A DNA stretch of 16,194 bases from Acetomicrobium sp. UBA3949 (GTDB taxonomy: Bacteria; Synergistota; Synergistia; Synergistales; Acetomicrobiaceae). Positions 1 to 7,843 of the stretch are shown here, piece after piece. Both the position numbers and the translations under genes were made by a program. The notes beneath the pieces were generated by a model that worked only from the letters and a program-made list of their open reading frames with translations, was not told where the DNA came from and made no database searches. The stretch spans positions 1 through 16,194 of the forward strand of contig DGDP01000032.1 in the NCBI GenBank assembly GCA_002385485.1. Direction: 5' to 3'. The first letter of the stretch is position 1. Each line of letters opens with the position of its first letter.

Positions 1-18
1 GGGCTATACGGCGCAGCT

Positions 19-1068
19 TCAGCTGTTGTTCACGTTCCAATGCTCCTCATCTCCCAACGCAATCTTTAAAGCCGAATCGAAACTTTTCCGCAACGCTTCT
101 TCCGCCTCGGCAACCTTTTGCCCTTCGGCCGGCCGTGCCTCCAAAAATAGGGAGTCAAATCTTTCGCCTCTCTCCCAAAGGGGAATATTCCAGGTTAGGG
201 CAAAGGACCTTACCTTCGGATCGTAGGGAAAAGCGACCAGGGGAATGCCTTTCAGCAGGGCAAGAAGGCAAAAATGCAACCTCATCCCTACTGCCTTTGC
301 CGCTCCCTCAAAGGCAGGCTCTGCGTCGCCGGCCCCTTTGAGCAAAAAAACCTCGCAATCGGGGCTAACGCCTGAAGCCTTCAATTCTTTCAAATCTTCC
401 TCGGCCATGCACACCGCCCTAAGCTTATATCCTTGCATTTTAGCAAATCGCTCCGCTTCCCGCACCAGCAATTTTACCCCTTCCTCTCTCTGAGGCAAGG
501 GCCTCACGTTGAACACTAAAACGTCCCTGGCCGAGGTTTTTACGGCTTCTTTGAAAGAAAGTGCGAACACGGCATCGGGCGCCAAAAAAAACTCAAGCCC
601 CCAGGATGAAAGGAGCGCTGCCGAATTATCGTCCCTGACGTACCTGGGACTGCAATGCTTTAAGGCGTTTCTAGCGAGTTTTGCCGCCAATTTAGAACGA
701 AAGGGCCCTACGGACTGACCGAAAGCCCAGGGACGGGCTCCGGCCATTCGGGCAAGAAAGACCACACCCCAGTAGTAAAGAGAGGACCTCAGACTCGTAG
801 AATCCTGAAAGAGCCCGCCTCCACCAAGAAGCAGGCTCCTGCTCTGCCTTAAGGCACGAAACACCTCAAAGAGGTTCCACCTGTCAACGGCGGCAACACC
901 AAATTGCTCGGACGTCTCCTTAGGATTTGCGGACAGCACGCAGAGGCGGGACTTGTCAATTCCCGCCTTGAGGGCCATTTCTATCAATGCTCGGCAAATG
1001 AGTTCATCGCCCAGATTACCGAAACCGTAGTATCCGCTAAGCACTACATCATATACCTTCGCCACCAA
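19..1068 (-). CDS. csaB: CsaB-type polysaccharide pyruvyl transferase
   Basis: A 349-residue protein of the polysaccharide pyruvyl transferase family. Family members move pyruvate from phosphoenolpyruvate onto a secondary cell-wall polysaccharide, and the ketal-pyruvate group anchors SLH-domain proteins of the S-layer. Seen in the sequence: an N-terminal nucleotide-sugar-like loop with GYYGFGNLGDE (about residues 12-22), the LLGGGGLFQDSTS stretch (about 80-92), and a C-terminal GMRLHFCLLAL segment (about 260-270), all typical of CsaB. The start is TTG at 1068 or GTG at 1065. GGAGG lies 7 bases before the TTG. It is the last visible gene of the rnj-uppP-maf-DUF5693-csaB operon, and its start overlaps the end of the DUF5693 gene by 20 bp, which suggests translational coupling. 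The family is confident; the S-layer role is inferred from CsaB homologues. Confidence 0.87.
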   Translation of the reverse strand: MVAKVYDVVLSGYYGFGNLGDELICRALIEMALKAGIDKSRLCVLSANPKETSEQFGVAAVDRWNLFEVFRALRQSRSLLLGGGGLFQDSTSLRSSLYYWGVVFLARMAGARPWAFGQSVGPFRSKLAAKLARNALKHCSPRYVRDDNSAALLSSWGLEFFLAPDAVFALSFKEAVKTSARDVLVFNVRPLPQREEGVKLLVREAERFAKMQGYKLRAVCMAEEDLKELKASGVSPDCEVFLLKGAGDAEPAFEGAAKAVGMRLHFCLLALLKGIPLVAFPYDPKVRSFALTWNIPLWERGERFDSLFLEARPAEGQKVAEAEEALRKSFDSALKIALGDEEHWNVNNS

Positions 1069-2968
1069 AAAATAACCTCCTAAAGGCTTTAGCCCTTAGT
1101 GCCAAAAGAAAGACGCCTATGGCGATAAGCCCGAAAAGGGACCCCACCCAAAGGCCGTTGAACACCCTCCAACAGATGAAATATATCCTCGTGTGAAAAT
1201 GGCAAAAGCTGTTTACGGCCGAGGCGAAAGCAAGGGAAGAAGCCATCCTAAGCAAGAGGTGAATCTGATGTCCAAACCTCGTAAGGGAATACTTCGACTT
1301 CATGACACCAATAAGCAGGGCCAGCCAAAGGGCCGGATAGCCGACGAATATCTCCTTGTTTCTCGGCCGAGCCACCAGGTAACGTTCGAAGGCATCCCTC
1401 AAAGCCACCTCCCACTTTGGCACGAAGGAGACGTTTCCGCTTCTTATTAATAACACAGCAGCTGCGGCAATAAGAAAAAGAAGCAGCAAAAGCTCCCCCC
1501 ATAGGGGCGGCCGTTTCAATACATTTATCGGGCTTTCCGGATAGCGCCGCTTGGTCATATCGTAAAGCAAAACAAAAATCGGCGGAAGGGCAAGCGTCGC
1601 CTTGACCCCCGAAAAGGTCAGCAGGCGAAGCATATAATGAGGTGTCCCGAAAAATGACGAAAGGGCAAGGCCTACGGCAAGGACAAGCGCCATACCCTTA
1701 AGCAACCCGTAAAAGGGCTTTTTGTCCTCGAGAGCCGCTACGGTTGCGACGGAAGCGCCAAAGGCAGCGAGCATGGCGCCCATTATCCTGGCAAGAAAGC
1801 TCGCGTAATTTGCTCCAAGGGCAAGCGCTGCTATGACGGCGGCTGCTTTCAAAAAGACTCCCTTCGATTTAAAGCGCTCTTCGGCCATGGATACCAAAAG
1901 GGCGAAGACGAGCAGGTTGGCAGCCAAAAAAGCGATCACAGACCACATGTTCCGCTGCCAGCTTCCGTAAAGTTCCCCAAGTTTTATCTCAAAGCCGTCC
2001 CTCTGGAGCAAACCTTTCAGGGAGAGCAGATCTTCCTCGAAACTGTCGATCCAGGGGGCGGAGGCGATATCGTAGGGCCTGAGCAACAAAACCCTCACAG
2101 AACGCTCCCTTGCGGCCCTGGCAAAGCGCTCCACCAGGACGGGGCGGGAGAGGTTTCTTGTGATAACCTCCTGCGTAGTTACGCTGTGAAGGGGAAGTAT
2201 ATTGGGAAAGGATTGCCAACTTAAGGTGTTGCCCCCAATTTGACGGACGAACTCCGGCTGCAACAATATGGCATCGTATCGTTTCATGATTTCTACGACG
2301 GCAGACGTATCGGGATATCCGAAGACCACCGTTTCCTGGGGCAAGACCCCCCTTAGCCTCCAAAGGGAGGCAAAAAGCAGGTCAAGAGACGCTGCCACAT
2401 TTTCCGAAGCTATGCCGAAGGTGGGAGAGGGCCTGTAAACCAGGGGGACGTCCAGTCGGGCGAGACGCTTCATTGCCTCCGGATCGGGCACTACGCCCAC
2501 TTCCAAAAACTCCTTTGGCTCCCCCGGGAGGACATAAACTCTCCCCCCCGGTGCATCATAAACTTTGCAGCCGGGAAAGCGAGCGTGCAAATACTTTCTG
2601 AAAAACCAGTCGTCGTATTCCAGGGGGACGAAAAGGGCCGCCTTTCCCGACAGGCCGTTGAACCTCTCCTCGGGCAAAATATCCCTTAACGTGCCCCACA
2701 AAAAGGGCGAATCGCCGTCCCGCAGGTCCGCTCCCGTCAAATCTTTAAAGGATATGGCCGAAATCCCCTTTTCGATCAGGCGATCCAGCATGTCATCGAA
2801 GTCAAGACCCGTCTGCCGGGCCATTATCTCCACATCGGAGTATTCCATGAGCAGGGCGACGTCCTTTTTTGCCATTTCTTCTCTGAATCTGTATTGCAAG
2901 CCCAATATTCCTGTGACAACAGCGCACAAAAGCAGGACGAAAGAAAGCTTCCTTAAAAAAGAACTCAC
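1049..2968 (-). CDS. DUF5693-type multi-pass membrane protein
   Basis: A membrane protein of about 639 residues with no established function; it resembles the DUF5693 family. It has an N-terminal membrane anchor (about residues 8-25), a large extracytoplasmic domain of roughly 300 residues, and then a hydrophobic C-terminal half with about eight predicted membrane segments, ending in a basic tail. The start is chosen at GTG 2968 because GGAGG stands 8 bases upstream. The in-frame GTG at 2983 lies beside that ribosome site. With the chosen start, the gene overlaps the maf stop in a 4-bp GTGA. Its 3' end overlaps csaB by 20 bp. The place between maf/uppP and csaB suggests a job in export, assembly or modification of a cell-wall polymer, but this is inference from neighbours only. 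Confidence 0.75.
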   Translation of the reverse strand: MSSFLRKLSFVLLLCAVVTGILGLQYRFREEMAKKDVALLMEYSDVEIMARQTGLDFDDMLDRLIEKGISAISFKDLTGADLRDGDSPFLWGTLRDILPEERFNGLSGKAALFVPLEYDDWFFRKYLHARFPGCKVYDAPGGRVYVLPGEPKEFLEVGVVPDPEAMKRLARLDVPLVYRPSPTFGIASENVAASLDLLFASLWRLRGVLPQETVVFGYPDTSAVVEIMKRYDAILLQPEFVRQIGGNTLSWQSFPNILPLHSVTTQEVITRNLSRPVLVERFARAARERSVRVLLLRPYDIASAPWIDSFEEDLLSLKGLLQRDGFEIKLGELYGSWQRNMWSVIAFLAANLLVFALLVSMAEERFKSKGVFLKAAAVIAALALGANYASFLARIMGAMLAAFGASVATVAALEDKKPFYGLLKGMALVLAVGLALSSFFGTPHYMLRLLTFSGVKATLALPPIFVLLYDMTKRRYPESPINVLKRPPLWGELLLLLFLIAAAAVLLIRSGNVSFVPKWEVALRDAFERYLVARPRNKEIFVGYPALWLALLIGVMKSKYSLTRFGHQIHLLLRMASSLAFASAVNSFCHFHTRIYFICWRVFNGLWVGSLFGLIAIGVFLLALRAKAFRRLFFGGEGI

Positions 2969-3567
2969 TTGACACACCTCCACTGGGCCTCAAGGGGCCA
3001 ACCCATGCGCTCCAAAACCTTAGATAGAGTAGCGAGCGGCAGGCCTACCACGTTAAAATAACATCCTTCGATCCTTTCCACCAATAATGCGCCCTTGCCC
3101 TGAATTCCGTAAGCGCCGGCTTTATCCATGCCTTCCTCGGTGTCTAGGTAGGCCAAAAGGGCTTTTATGTCCATCCTTCTGAAGGTAACCTTCGTGACCT
3201 CATGATCGGAAATTATCCTGTCAGCTTTTGCTACGGCCACTCCCGTATAGACCTCGTGCGTACGCCCGTTGAGAAGGGAAAGCATGTCCAGGGCCTCTTC
3301 CTTGGAGGTGGGTTTGCCCAGGGTACGTCCGTCCATATAGACCAGGGTATCGGCGCCTATGACGTAACGCTCCGGATAAAGCTTTGCTCCAAAGAGGGCC
3401 TTCTTTTCGGCCAAAAGCTCCACAGCCTTAGAGGGAGAGCCAAAATCACCGACATTCTCCTCCACGTCGGGAGATATGAAGAAAACATCCCAGCCCAAAA
3501 GCTCGCTCAGCAAGCTCCTTCTTCTTGGGCTGTTCGAAGACAACACTATCGGCACCGATCGATCCAT
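2965..3567 (-). CDS. maf: Maf family nucleotide pyrophosphatase
   Basis: A 200-residue Maf/HAM1-superfamily protein, the usual family length. Maf proteins hydrolyse dTTP/UTP or modified nucleotides to monophosphates and are tied to septum-formation control and nucleotide-pool cleaning in the cytoplasm. Visible motifs: SSNSPRR near the N-terminus (residues 10-16, the phosphate-binding S-x-S-P-R-R), GADTLV (71-76) with the catalytic Asp at 73, LGKP (83-86), RTHEVYTGVAV (102-112), and AGAYGIQGKG (about 151-160). ATG at 3567 has AAGGAG 7 bases upstream. It lies 32 bp after the uppP stop and overlaps the next gene by 4 bp (GTGA). Whether it is a dTTP/UTP type (YhdE-like) or an m7GTP type (YceF-like) cannot be settled by eye. 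Confidence 0.92.
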   Translation of the reverse strand: MDRSVPIVLSSNSPRRRSLLSELLGWDVFFISPDVEENVGDFGSPSKAVELLAEKKALFGAKLYPERYVIGADTLVYMDGRTLGKPTSKEEALDMLSLLNGRTHEVYTGVAVAKADRIISDHEVTKVTFRRMDIKALLAYLDTEEGMDKAGAYGIQGKGALLVERIEGCYFNVVGLPLATLSKVLERMGWPLEAQWRCVK

Positions 3568-3599
3568 GTTTTCGCTCCTTCCGACAAGGGGTGATTAGA

Positions 3600-4394
3600 C
3601 TAAATAATGCCGATCGCAAACCCTAAAGCCGCAACTAAAAGACAGTAGAGAGCAAAATATTTCCACTTTCCGAATATCACAACTCTTTTCATCAAATGAA
3701 GCGACAAAAGTCCGCAAACAAAGGCCACAGTGCAGGCTAAAAGCCAGCCGTCGGGAAGAGAAGTTCCCATTTTCGACGCCTTCATTCCTTCAAGGAGAGT
3801 AGCTCCCATTATAGCGGGAAGAGACAGCAAAAAGGAAAACCTAAAGGCTTCCTCTCTCTTCGCGCCCGTCATGAGAGAAGCCACTATGGTGCTTCCCGAC
3901 CGCGAAATCCCGGGCATCACGGCCAGCCCCTGGACAAGCCCCGCCGCAAGCCCCGTCCAGAGGCTTACTTCTCTGTTTCCCGCCGGAATGCGGCCTGCCC
4001 ACCTCAAAAGAGAGGCAGTCACAACCAACCCGCAGGATACCGCCAGGGGAAGGCCAAAGGCCTTCGTGGCCACATCTTCCAGGGCGAAAGCAACGACGGC
4101 CGTCAGGAAACTCCCCAGTATTACTGCCCAACCGTATGTCCAGCCCGCGCTTTTTCTTCGTTCCCTGAAAAACAAGCCCAGGATCCATTCTTTCAAAAGC
4201 CCGACAATATCAAAAAAGAAATAGACAATCGTTGCCATCATAGTAGCAAAATGAAGATAGACATCAAAGACGAGAGGTTGTTCCTCGAGATTGAACAGGT
4301 GCTGCGCCAGGGCCAGATGTCCCGAGCTGCTGACGGGCAAAAACTCCGTGACGCCCTGAAGCACAGCGAGGACTAATGAATGAAGGGCGCTCAT
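3600..4394 (-). CDS. uppP: Undecaprenyl-diphosphatase (BacA/UppP)
   Basis: A 264-residue integral membrane enzyme that removes one phosphate from undecaprenyl pyrophosphate, recycling the lipid carrier for peptidoglycan and other wall polymers; it gives bacitracin resistance when abundant. Both signature motifs are present: QGVTEFLPVSSSGH at residues 13-26 with the catalytic Glu at 17, and PGISRSGSTI at 161-170 with the active-site Ser/Arg. The rest is hydrophobic with about seven to eight membrane spans, and the length matches the family. The start ATG overlaps the rnj stop as ATGA (4391-4394), so translation is probably coupled to rnj. Confidence 0.95.
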   Translation of the reverse strand: MSALHSLVLAVLQGVTEFLPVSSSGHLALAQHLFNLEEQPLVFDVYLHFATMMATIVYFFFDIVGLLKEWILGLFFRERRKSAGWTYGWAVILGSFLTAVVAFALEDVATKAFGLPLAVSCGLVVTASLLRWAGRIPAGNREVSLWTGLAAGLVQGLAVMPGISRSGSTIVASLMTGAKREEAFRFSFLLSLPAIMGATLLEGMKASKMGTSLPDGWLLACTVAFVCGLLSLHLMKRVVIFGKWKYFALYCLLVAALGFAIGII

Positions 4395-6151
4395 TTCGCA
4401 AACTCCCTTCCGGCAAGCCCCGACAAAATTGCATTTTCCTTCACTTCGTTGACCAAGACTAATATCACGGGAGAAGAAAGGGAATATCTTCTCAACACGC
4501 CCTTTATCGAACTTCTGATGCGAGAGGCCAGGTCCTCATCCTTTCTATCGCGTTTTTCGCGGGCGAAAGCTTTCACGGCCTTTTCCACGGCATCTTCTAT
4601 CTGACGGTAAAGTTCGTCTGCATCGACGCGATGCAGAAAACCCCTGCTTTCAATTGAAAGTGGGGCGATTACGTTGCCCGACGAATCCAGCACCACCGAT
4701 ATACAGAAGACTCCCTCTTCGGCCAAGTCTTTTCTCTCGCCAAGGAGCCCCCCCTTCAAATCTCCGTAGGTGCGACCGTCCACAATGTAGGCCCCGGCCG
4801 GGACTTTGCCCGAGATCCTGGCCTGCCTTTTTGTGATGCTTAATACATCTCCTTCCTCCATGACGAAGGCATTTTTGGCGGGCACCCCCATCTCCTCGGC
4901 AAGCTGCTTGTGCTTCACGAGATGCCTGTATTCGCCGTGAAGGGGAACGAAATAGGAGGGCTTTATAAGGCTCAGCATCATCTTAAGCTCTTCCCGAGAG
5001 GCATGCCCCGAGACGTGTATATTCTGTTCCGCCTCGTATATAACCTCGCATCCCTGTTTGAAGAGGTCGTTTATCGTTCGGTGGACGAGCCTCTCGTTTC
5101 CGGGAATGGGGAGAGCGCTTATGACCACCAGGTCCTTCGGTCCTAGCTTGATGAACCTGTGGTCTCCGCGGCTCATGAGCACCAGCCCCGAAAAGGGCTC
5201 TCCCTGACTTCCCGTCGTTATGACCACTAACCTGTTGTTGGGATAGCCTTCGATCTCCGAGGGTTGGATGAACACGTCATCATCAACGTCCATATATCCC
5301 AATTCCCTCGCCCTGGCGACGTTCGCTATCATGCTCCTTCCTATTAGGGCCACCTTTCGGTTGAACCTGACCGCCGTCTCTATGACCTGCTGAACCCTGT
5401 GGAGGTTGCTGGCAAAGGAAGAGATGATGATTCGCTTGTTCTTGTAAAGCCTGAAGGTCTGCTCCATCGTTTTTCCCACCATTCGCTCCGAAGGGGTGAA
5501 GCCGTCGCGCTCCACGTTCGTAGAATCCGACAGCATTAAAAGCACCCCCTTCGTTCCCAGGGATGCAAGCAGGGCATAATCCGTCGCCCTTCCGTCTATT
5601 GGGGTTGGGTCTAGCTTGAAATCCCCTGTATGAAGCACCACGCCCAAGGGAGTGTGTATGGCGTAGCCTACGCCGTCAGGAATGGAGTGGCATATGCTGA
5701 AGGGCTGAACCTTGAAACAGCCGATATCGATCACATCTCCCGCCTGGATTTCCCTAGCCTTAAGCTCGTATTTTGGAGCCCTCTCTTCCATCCTGCTCCT
5801 TATGAGCCCAAGAGTGAGCCTGGTAGCGTAGATGGGGCAGTCCAGCTCCGGGAGGATGTAGGGTAAAGCCCCTATGTGGTCATCATGCCCGTGGGTGATT
5901 ACCATCCCCCTTACCCTTTCCTTGTTGGCCAAAAGGTAGGCCGGGTCGGGTGTCACGAAATCGACACCCAACATCTCCTCGTCGGGAAACATAAGCCCGC
6001 AATCGATTACCAGGATATCGTCGCCGTATTCCAAGACACTGATATTCTTTCCTATTCCCCCGACGCCTCCCAGGGGAATAAACTTCAAAGAAGCGCCTTT
6101 GCGCTCGTCCCGCGAACGCCTTCTGCGCTTTGTCGCGTTTTTTTGCACCAA
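4391..6151 (-). CDS. rnj: Ribonuclease J
   Basis: A beta-CASP metallo-beta-lactamase ribonuclease, about 586 residues from the chosen start. RNase J has 5'-to-3' exonuclease and endonuclease activity in mRNA decay and rRNA maturation. Visible motifs (numbered from the chosen start): LGGVGGIGKN near residue 27, the metal site HGHDDH (87-92), HTGDFKLDPTPID with the metal-ligand Asp, SDSTNVERDGFTPSE, and HVSGHASREEL and PLHGEYRHL in the C-terminal part. The basic KRRRRSRDERK lead-in is common in RNase J proteins. The start is TTG 6151 (or GTG 6148) because GGAGG lies 8 bases before the TTG. The in-frame ATG at 6199 has no ribosome site and would add 16 residues unlike the family. It heads the envelope operon and overlaps uppP by 4 bp. 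Confidence 0.94.
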   Translation of the reverse strand: MVQKNATKRRRRSRDERKGASLKFIPLGGVGGIGKNISVLEYGDDILVIDCGLMFPDEEMLGVDFVTPDPAYLLANKERVRGMVITHGHDDHIGALPYILPELDCPIYATRLTLGLIRSRMEERAPKYELKAREIQAGDVIDIGCFKVQPFSICHSIPDGVGYAIHTPLGVVLHTGDFKLDPTPIDGRATDYALLASLGTKGVLLMLSDSTNVERDGFTPSERMVGKTMEQTFRLYKNKRIIISSFASNLHRVQQVIETAVRFNRKVALIGRSMIANVARARELGYMDVDDDVFIQPSEIEGYPNNRLVVITTGSQGEPFSGLVLMSRGDHRFIKLGPKDLVVISALPIPGNERLVHRTINDLFKQGCEVIYEAEQNIHVSGHASREELKMMLSLIKPSYFVPLHGEYRHLVKHKQLAEEMGVPAKNAFVMEEGDVLSITKRQARISGKVPAGAYIVDGRTYGDLKGGLLGERKDLAEEGVFCISVVLDSSGNVIAPLSIESRGFLHRVDADELYRQIEDAVEKAVKAFAREKRDRKDEDLASRIRSSIKGVLRRYSLSSPVILVLVNEVKENAILSGLAGREFAK

Positions 6152-6220
6152 ATATTTCACCTCCACGTCAAAATGGAGGGCGACAAAGTCTCCCTCCATA
6201 GCCTACGCAGTCCGTAAGCT
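6152..6220 (-). promoter_or_regulatory. Structured leader of rnj with tandem hairpins and possible SD switch
   Basis: Between the fba stop and the rnj start, minus strand. Hairpin 1 (6200-6220): 8-bp stem AGCUUACG/CGUAGGCU with one G-U pair and a 5-base loop. Hairpin 2 (6174-6198): TGGAGGG/CCCTCCA, one A-G mismatch, GAC/GTC and a TTT loop, followed by TTTT (6170-6173). The ribosome site TGGAGG is at 6160-6165. The second arm of hairpin 2 (CCTCCA, 6174-6179) is also complementary to it across an 8-base gap. The two pairings exclude each other. Hairpin 2 plus T4 could instead be a weak terminator or attenuator after fba. Pairing is seen; regulation is inferred. Confidence 0.5.
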
Positions 6221-6234
6221 CTTTCTTGTCGTTT

Positions 6235-7506
6235 TTAATCTGAATAATCTTTATCGTCTTTCTTCTTCTCCCTGTTTGCATCGGGAGCCTTCTCGGGAGT
6301 AAATTCGCTCCTCGTATGGAAGATCTTTCGCTCGGGTGTGGAATTATAATCCCTCCTGGAAGACGCTACCTCCAAGACCAACTCCGCCGTGCCTTCGCTT
6401 CCAAAGGCCTTTATGAACTTGGTCGCCCACTCCTCTGTCTCGGCGACAATCCGCTCCTGTATCTCTTCCGACAGAGCCATTATTTGGTCGTGGAAGGGCT
6501 TGTTCGCCTTCTTGTAGTCGCCGGATTTCCTGTTGAAGCCCTGTTCGTCGGCCCAGGCAACTATTTTATTCCAGAGCTCCACCGGAATGCCCCTGTTGGG
6601 ATCCTTGACGTAGGAGCCGTCCTTTATGACGGCGTTGCCCGTCTCGGGCTCCATCTCCAGCCCGAAAACGATATTTTGCCACAGTGTCGCTACATTTCCC
6701 TTGTTTATGCCGTATTTCGAGAACATCGAAGCCTTGTCGAAGGGGGTTCCCGATATGCCGTGCTGGGCTATGGAAACGCCGTAGCAAGCGACGGCATCGG
6801 CTATCTCCTTCGTGCGATTCAGATCTATCCCCTCTATCTGTCCGGCAGTCTTGTCGTAGGTGCCGTGCATGCTTCCATTTGAAATGGCAAGCAGGTCGGG
6901 GAATATACACCATGAGTTGAGACCGCCCACGAAAAACAAGGCCTCTTCCACAGTCGTCAGTTCTCCCGCTCCCTTTATCTCTCCCACCTCTACTTCCAAC
7001 CCGAGGTAGGCCGGTATATGTTGAGCGACGTCACGGGTGAAAATCAGGTTTTCCCAGTCGGGATTGTGAGAGGCATCAACGGCGACGGATGTCCAGCCTC
7101 GCTCTACGATCTGCCTCAAATGGGCTATGGCCTTATATACGTCGGACATGGACTTAATGGCGTAATGATCCACATGGAGACCGAATACCACGCCGTGCCC
7201 CAACTCCTTCGAATACTTTACCGCGTAATCGGGCACGTTGTCATAAGTGCACCCGCAATAGGTGGATTCCGACTTGGCAAGCTCGATCAAAACGGCAGAA
7301 TTAAGTTTCTTAGCGGCTTGCAATACTCCTTTTACTGTCAGGGGGTTTCTTGCGTTGGCAGCCAAGATGACGGCTCCTTTTTTTCTCGCCGCCTCGATGA
7401 TATCCCTTCCGCTTACCAGCGCTACCGGTTCGTCTCCATATATGGCTTGCACGTTTAACGGTCTTTTCTTGAGCAATTCTTTGTAAGACAGGCTTTCCGT
7501 CTTCAA
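6235..7506 (-). CDS. fba: Class II fructose-bisphosphate aldolase (long form)
   Basis: A zinc-dependent class II aldolase of about 423 residues that splits fructose 1,6-bisphosphate into dihydroxyacetone phosphate and glyceraldehyde 3-phosphate, in glycolysis and gluconeogenesis. Visible (start-corrected numbering): GLHVDHY near 110-116 with the catalytic Asp and a zinc His, LEVEVGEIKGAGE near 170-182 with the zinc Glu, NGSMHGTY near 210-217, and AQHGISGTPFD near 247-257. It is about 100 residues longer than the E. coli or B. subtilis enzymes, with extra sequence in the last third and a charged Lys/Asp-rich tail. The substrate could be another ketose bisphosphate. The start TTG 7506 is preferred: AGGAGG lies 8 bases upstream, whereas GTG 7515 overlaps that site. 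It is separated from rnj by a structured leader. Confidence 0.87.
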   Translation of the reverse strand: MKTESLSYKELLKKRPLNVQAIYGDEPVALVSGRDIIEAARKKGAVILAANARNPLTVKGVLQAAKKLNSAVLIELAKSESTYCGCTYDNVPDYAVKYSKELGHGVVFGLHVDHYAIKSMSDVYKAIAHLRQIVERGWTSVAVDASHNPDWENLIFTRDVAQHIPAYLGLEVEVGEIKGAGELTTVEEALFFVGGLNSWCIFPDLLAISNGSMHGTYDKTAGQIEGIDLNRTKEIADAVACYGVSIAQHGISGTPFDKASMFSKYGINKGNVATLWQNIVFGLEMEPETGNAVIKDGSYVKDPNRGIPVELWNKIVAWADEQGFNRKSGDYKKANKPFHDQIMALSEEIQERIVAETEEWATKFIKAFGSEGTAELVLEVASSRRDYNSTPERKIFHTRSEFTPEKAPDANREKKKDDKDYSD

Positions 7507-7559
7507 TTGATACACCTCCTGCTTTACTTTTCGCCCCCTCTGAAATTAGGAGCGAATAA

Positions 7560-7588
7560 ATTGTAACACGCAAAACAAAATCCGTCCT
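7560..7588 (-). promoter_or_regulatory. Candidate fba promoter (extended -10)
   Basis: On the minus strand TGTTACAAT gives an extended -10 (TG, one base, then TACAAT, five of six matches to TATAAT; TACAAT is at 7560-7565). Seventeen bases upstream is AGGACG (7583-7588), only a partial -35 with central GAC. This would start transcription near 7553, about 45 bases before the TTG start of fba. It is a candidate read by eye; the weak -35 keeps confidence low. Confidence 0.4.
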
Positions 7589-7609
7589 TAAAGATTTTCG
7601 ACAAGCCCC

Positions 7610-7638
7610 TTGCACTGCAGCTGAAGTCATGATAACAT
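7610..7638 (+). promoter_or_regulatory. Candidate promoter of the tRNA-Gln/tRNA-Glu unit
   Basis: On the plus strand TTGCAC (7610-7615) is followed after 17 bases by TAACAT (7633-7638). The -10 is preceded by TGA (7630-7632), making an extended -10. Transcription would start about 12-15 bases before tRNA-Gln. The hexamers match the sigma-70 consensus only in part (3/6 and 4/6). Position and the extended motif are the main support. Confidence 0.4.
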
Positions 7639-7658
7639 AGCTTTCGCTAAAGAGAAGT

Positions 7659-7733
7659 TGGGGGATCGTCTAATTGGCAGGACGCATGACTCTGGATCAT
7701 GTAGTGGTGGTTCGAGTCCACCTCCCCCAGCCA
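7659..7733 (+). tRNA. tRNA-Gln(CTG)
   Basis: A complete cloverleaf by eye. The acceptor stem TGGGGGA pairs with TCCCCCA (7723-7729), followed by discriminator G and an encoded CCA (7731-7733). The anticodon stem CATGA/TCATG closes the loop CTCTGGA with anticodon CTG at 7692-7694, reading CAG codons. The T arm is GGTGG-TTCGAGT-CCACC. A 10-base spacer separates it from tRNA-Glu, so the two are probably one transcript. Confidence 0.95.
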
Positions 7734-7743
7734 AATTCAAAGC

Positions 7744-7819
7744 GGCCCCATCGTCTAGAGGTCTAGGACTCCGGGTTCTCAGTCCGGCAACAGGGGTTCG
7801 AATCCCCTTGGGGCTGCCA
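7744..7819 (+). tRNA. tRNA-Glu(CTC)
   Basis: A complete cloverleaf. The acceptor stem GGCCCCA pairs with TGGGGCT (the first pair is G-U), then discriminator G and encoded CCA (7817-7819). The D arm TCGTCTAGAGGTCTAGGAC is typical of bacterial tRNA-Glu. Anticodon stem CCGGG/TCCGG closes the loop TTCTCAG with anticodon CTC at 7778-7780, reading GAG. The T arm is AGGGG-TTCGAAT-CCCCT. Confidence 0.95.
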
Positions 7820-7843
7820 TTTTTATTCAGGGGCATTTCAAAG

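Noticed and set aside
6316..6882. A 188-residue plus-strand open frame opposite fba
   Set aside because: It lies wholly antisense to a well-supported enzyme gene and shows no motif; a frame shadow.
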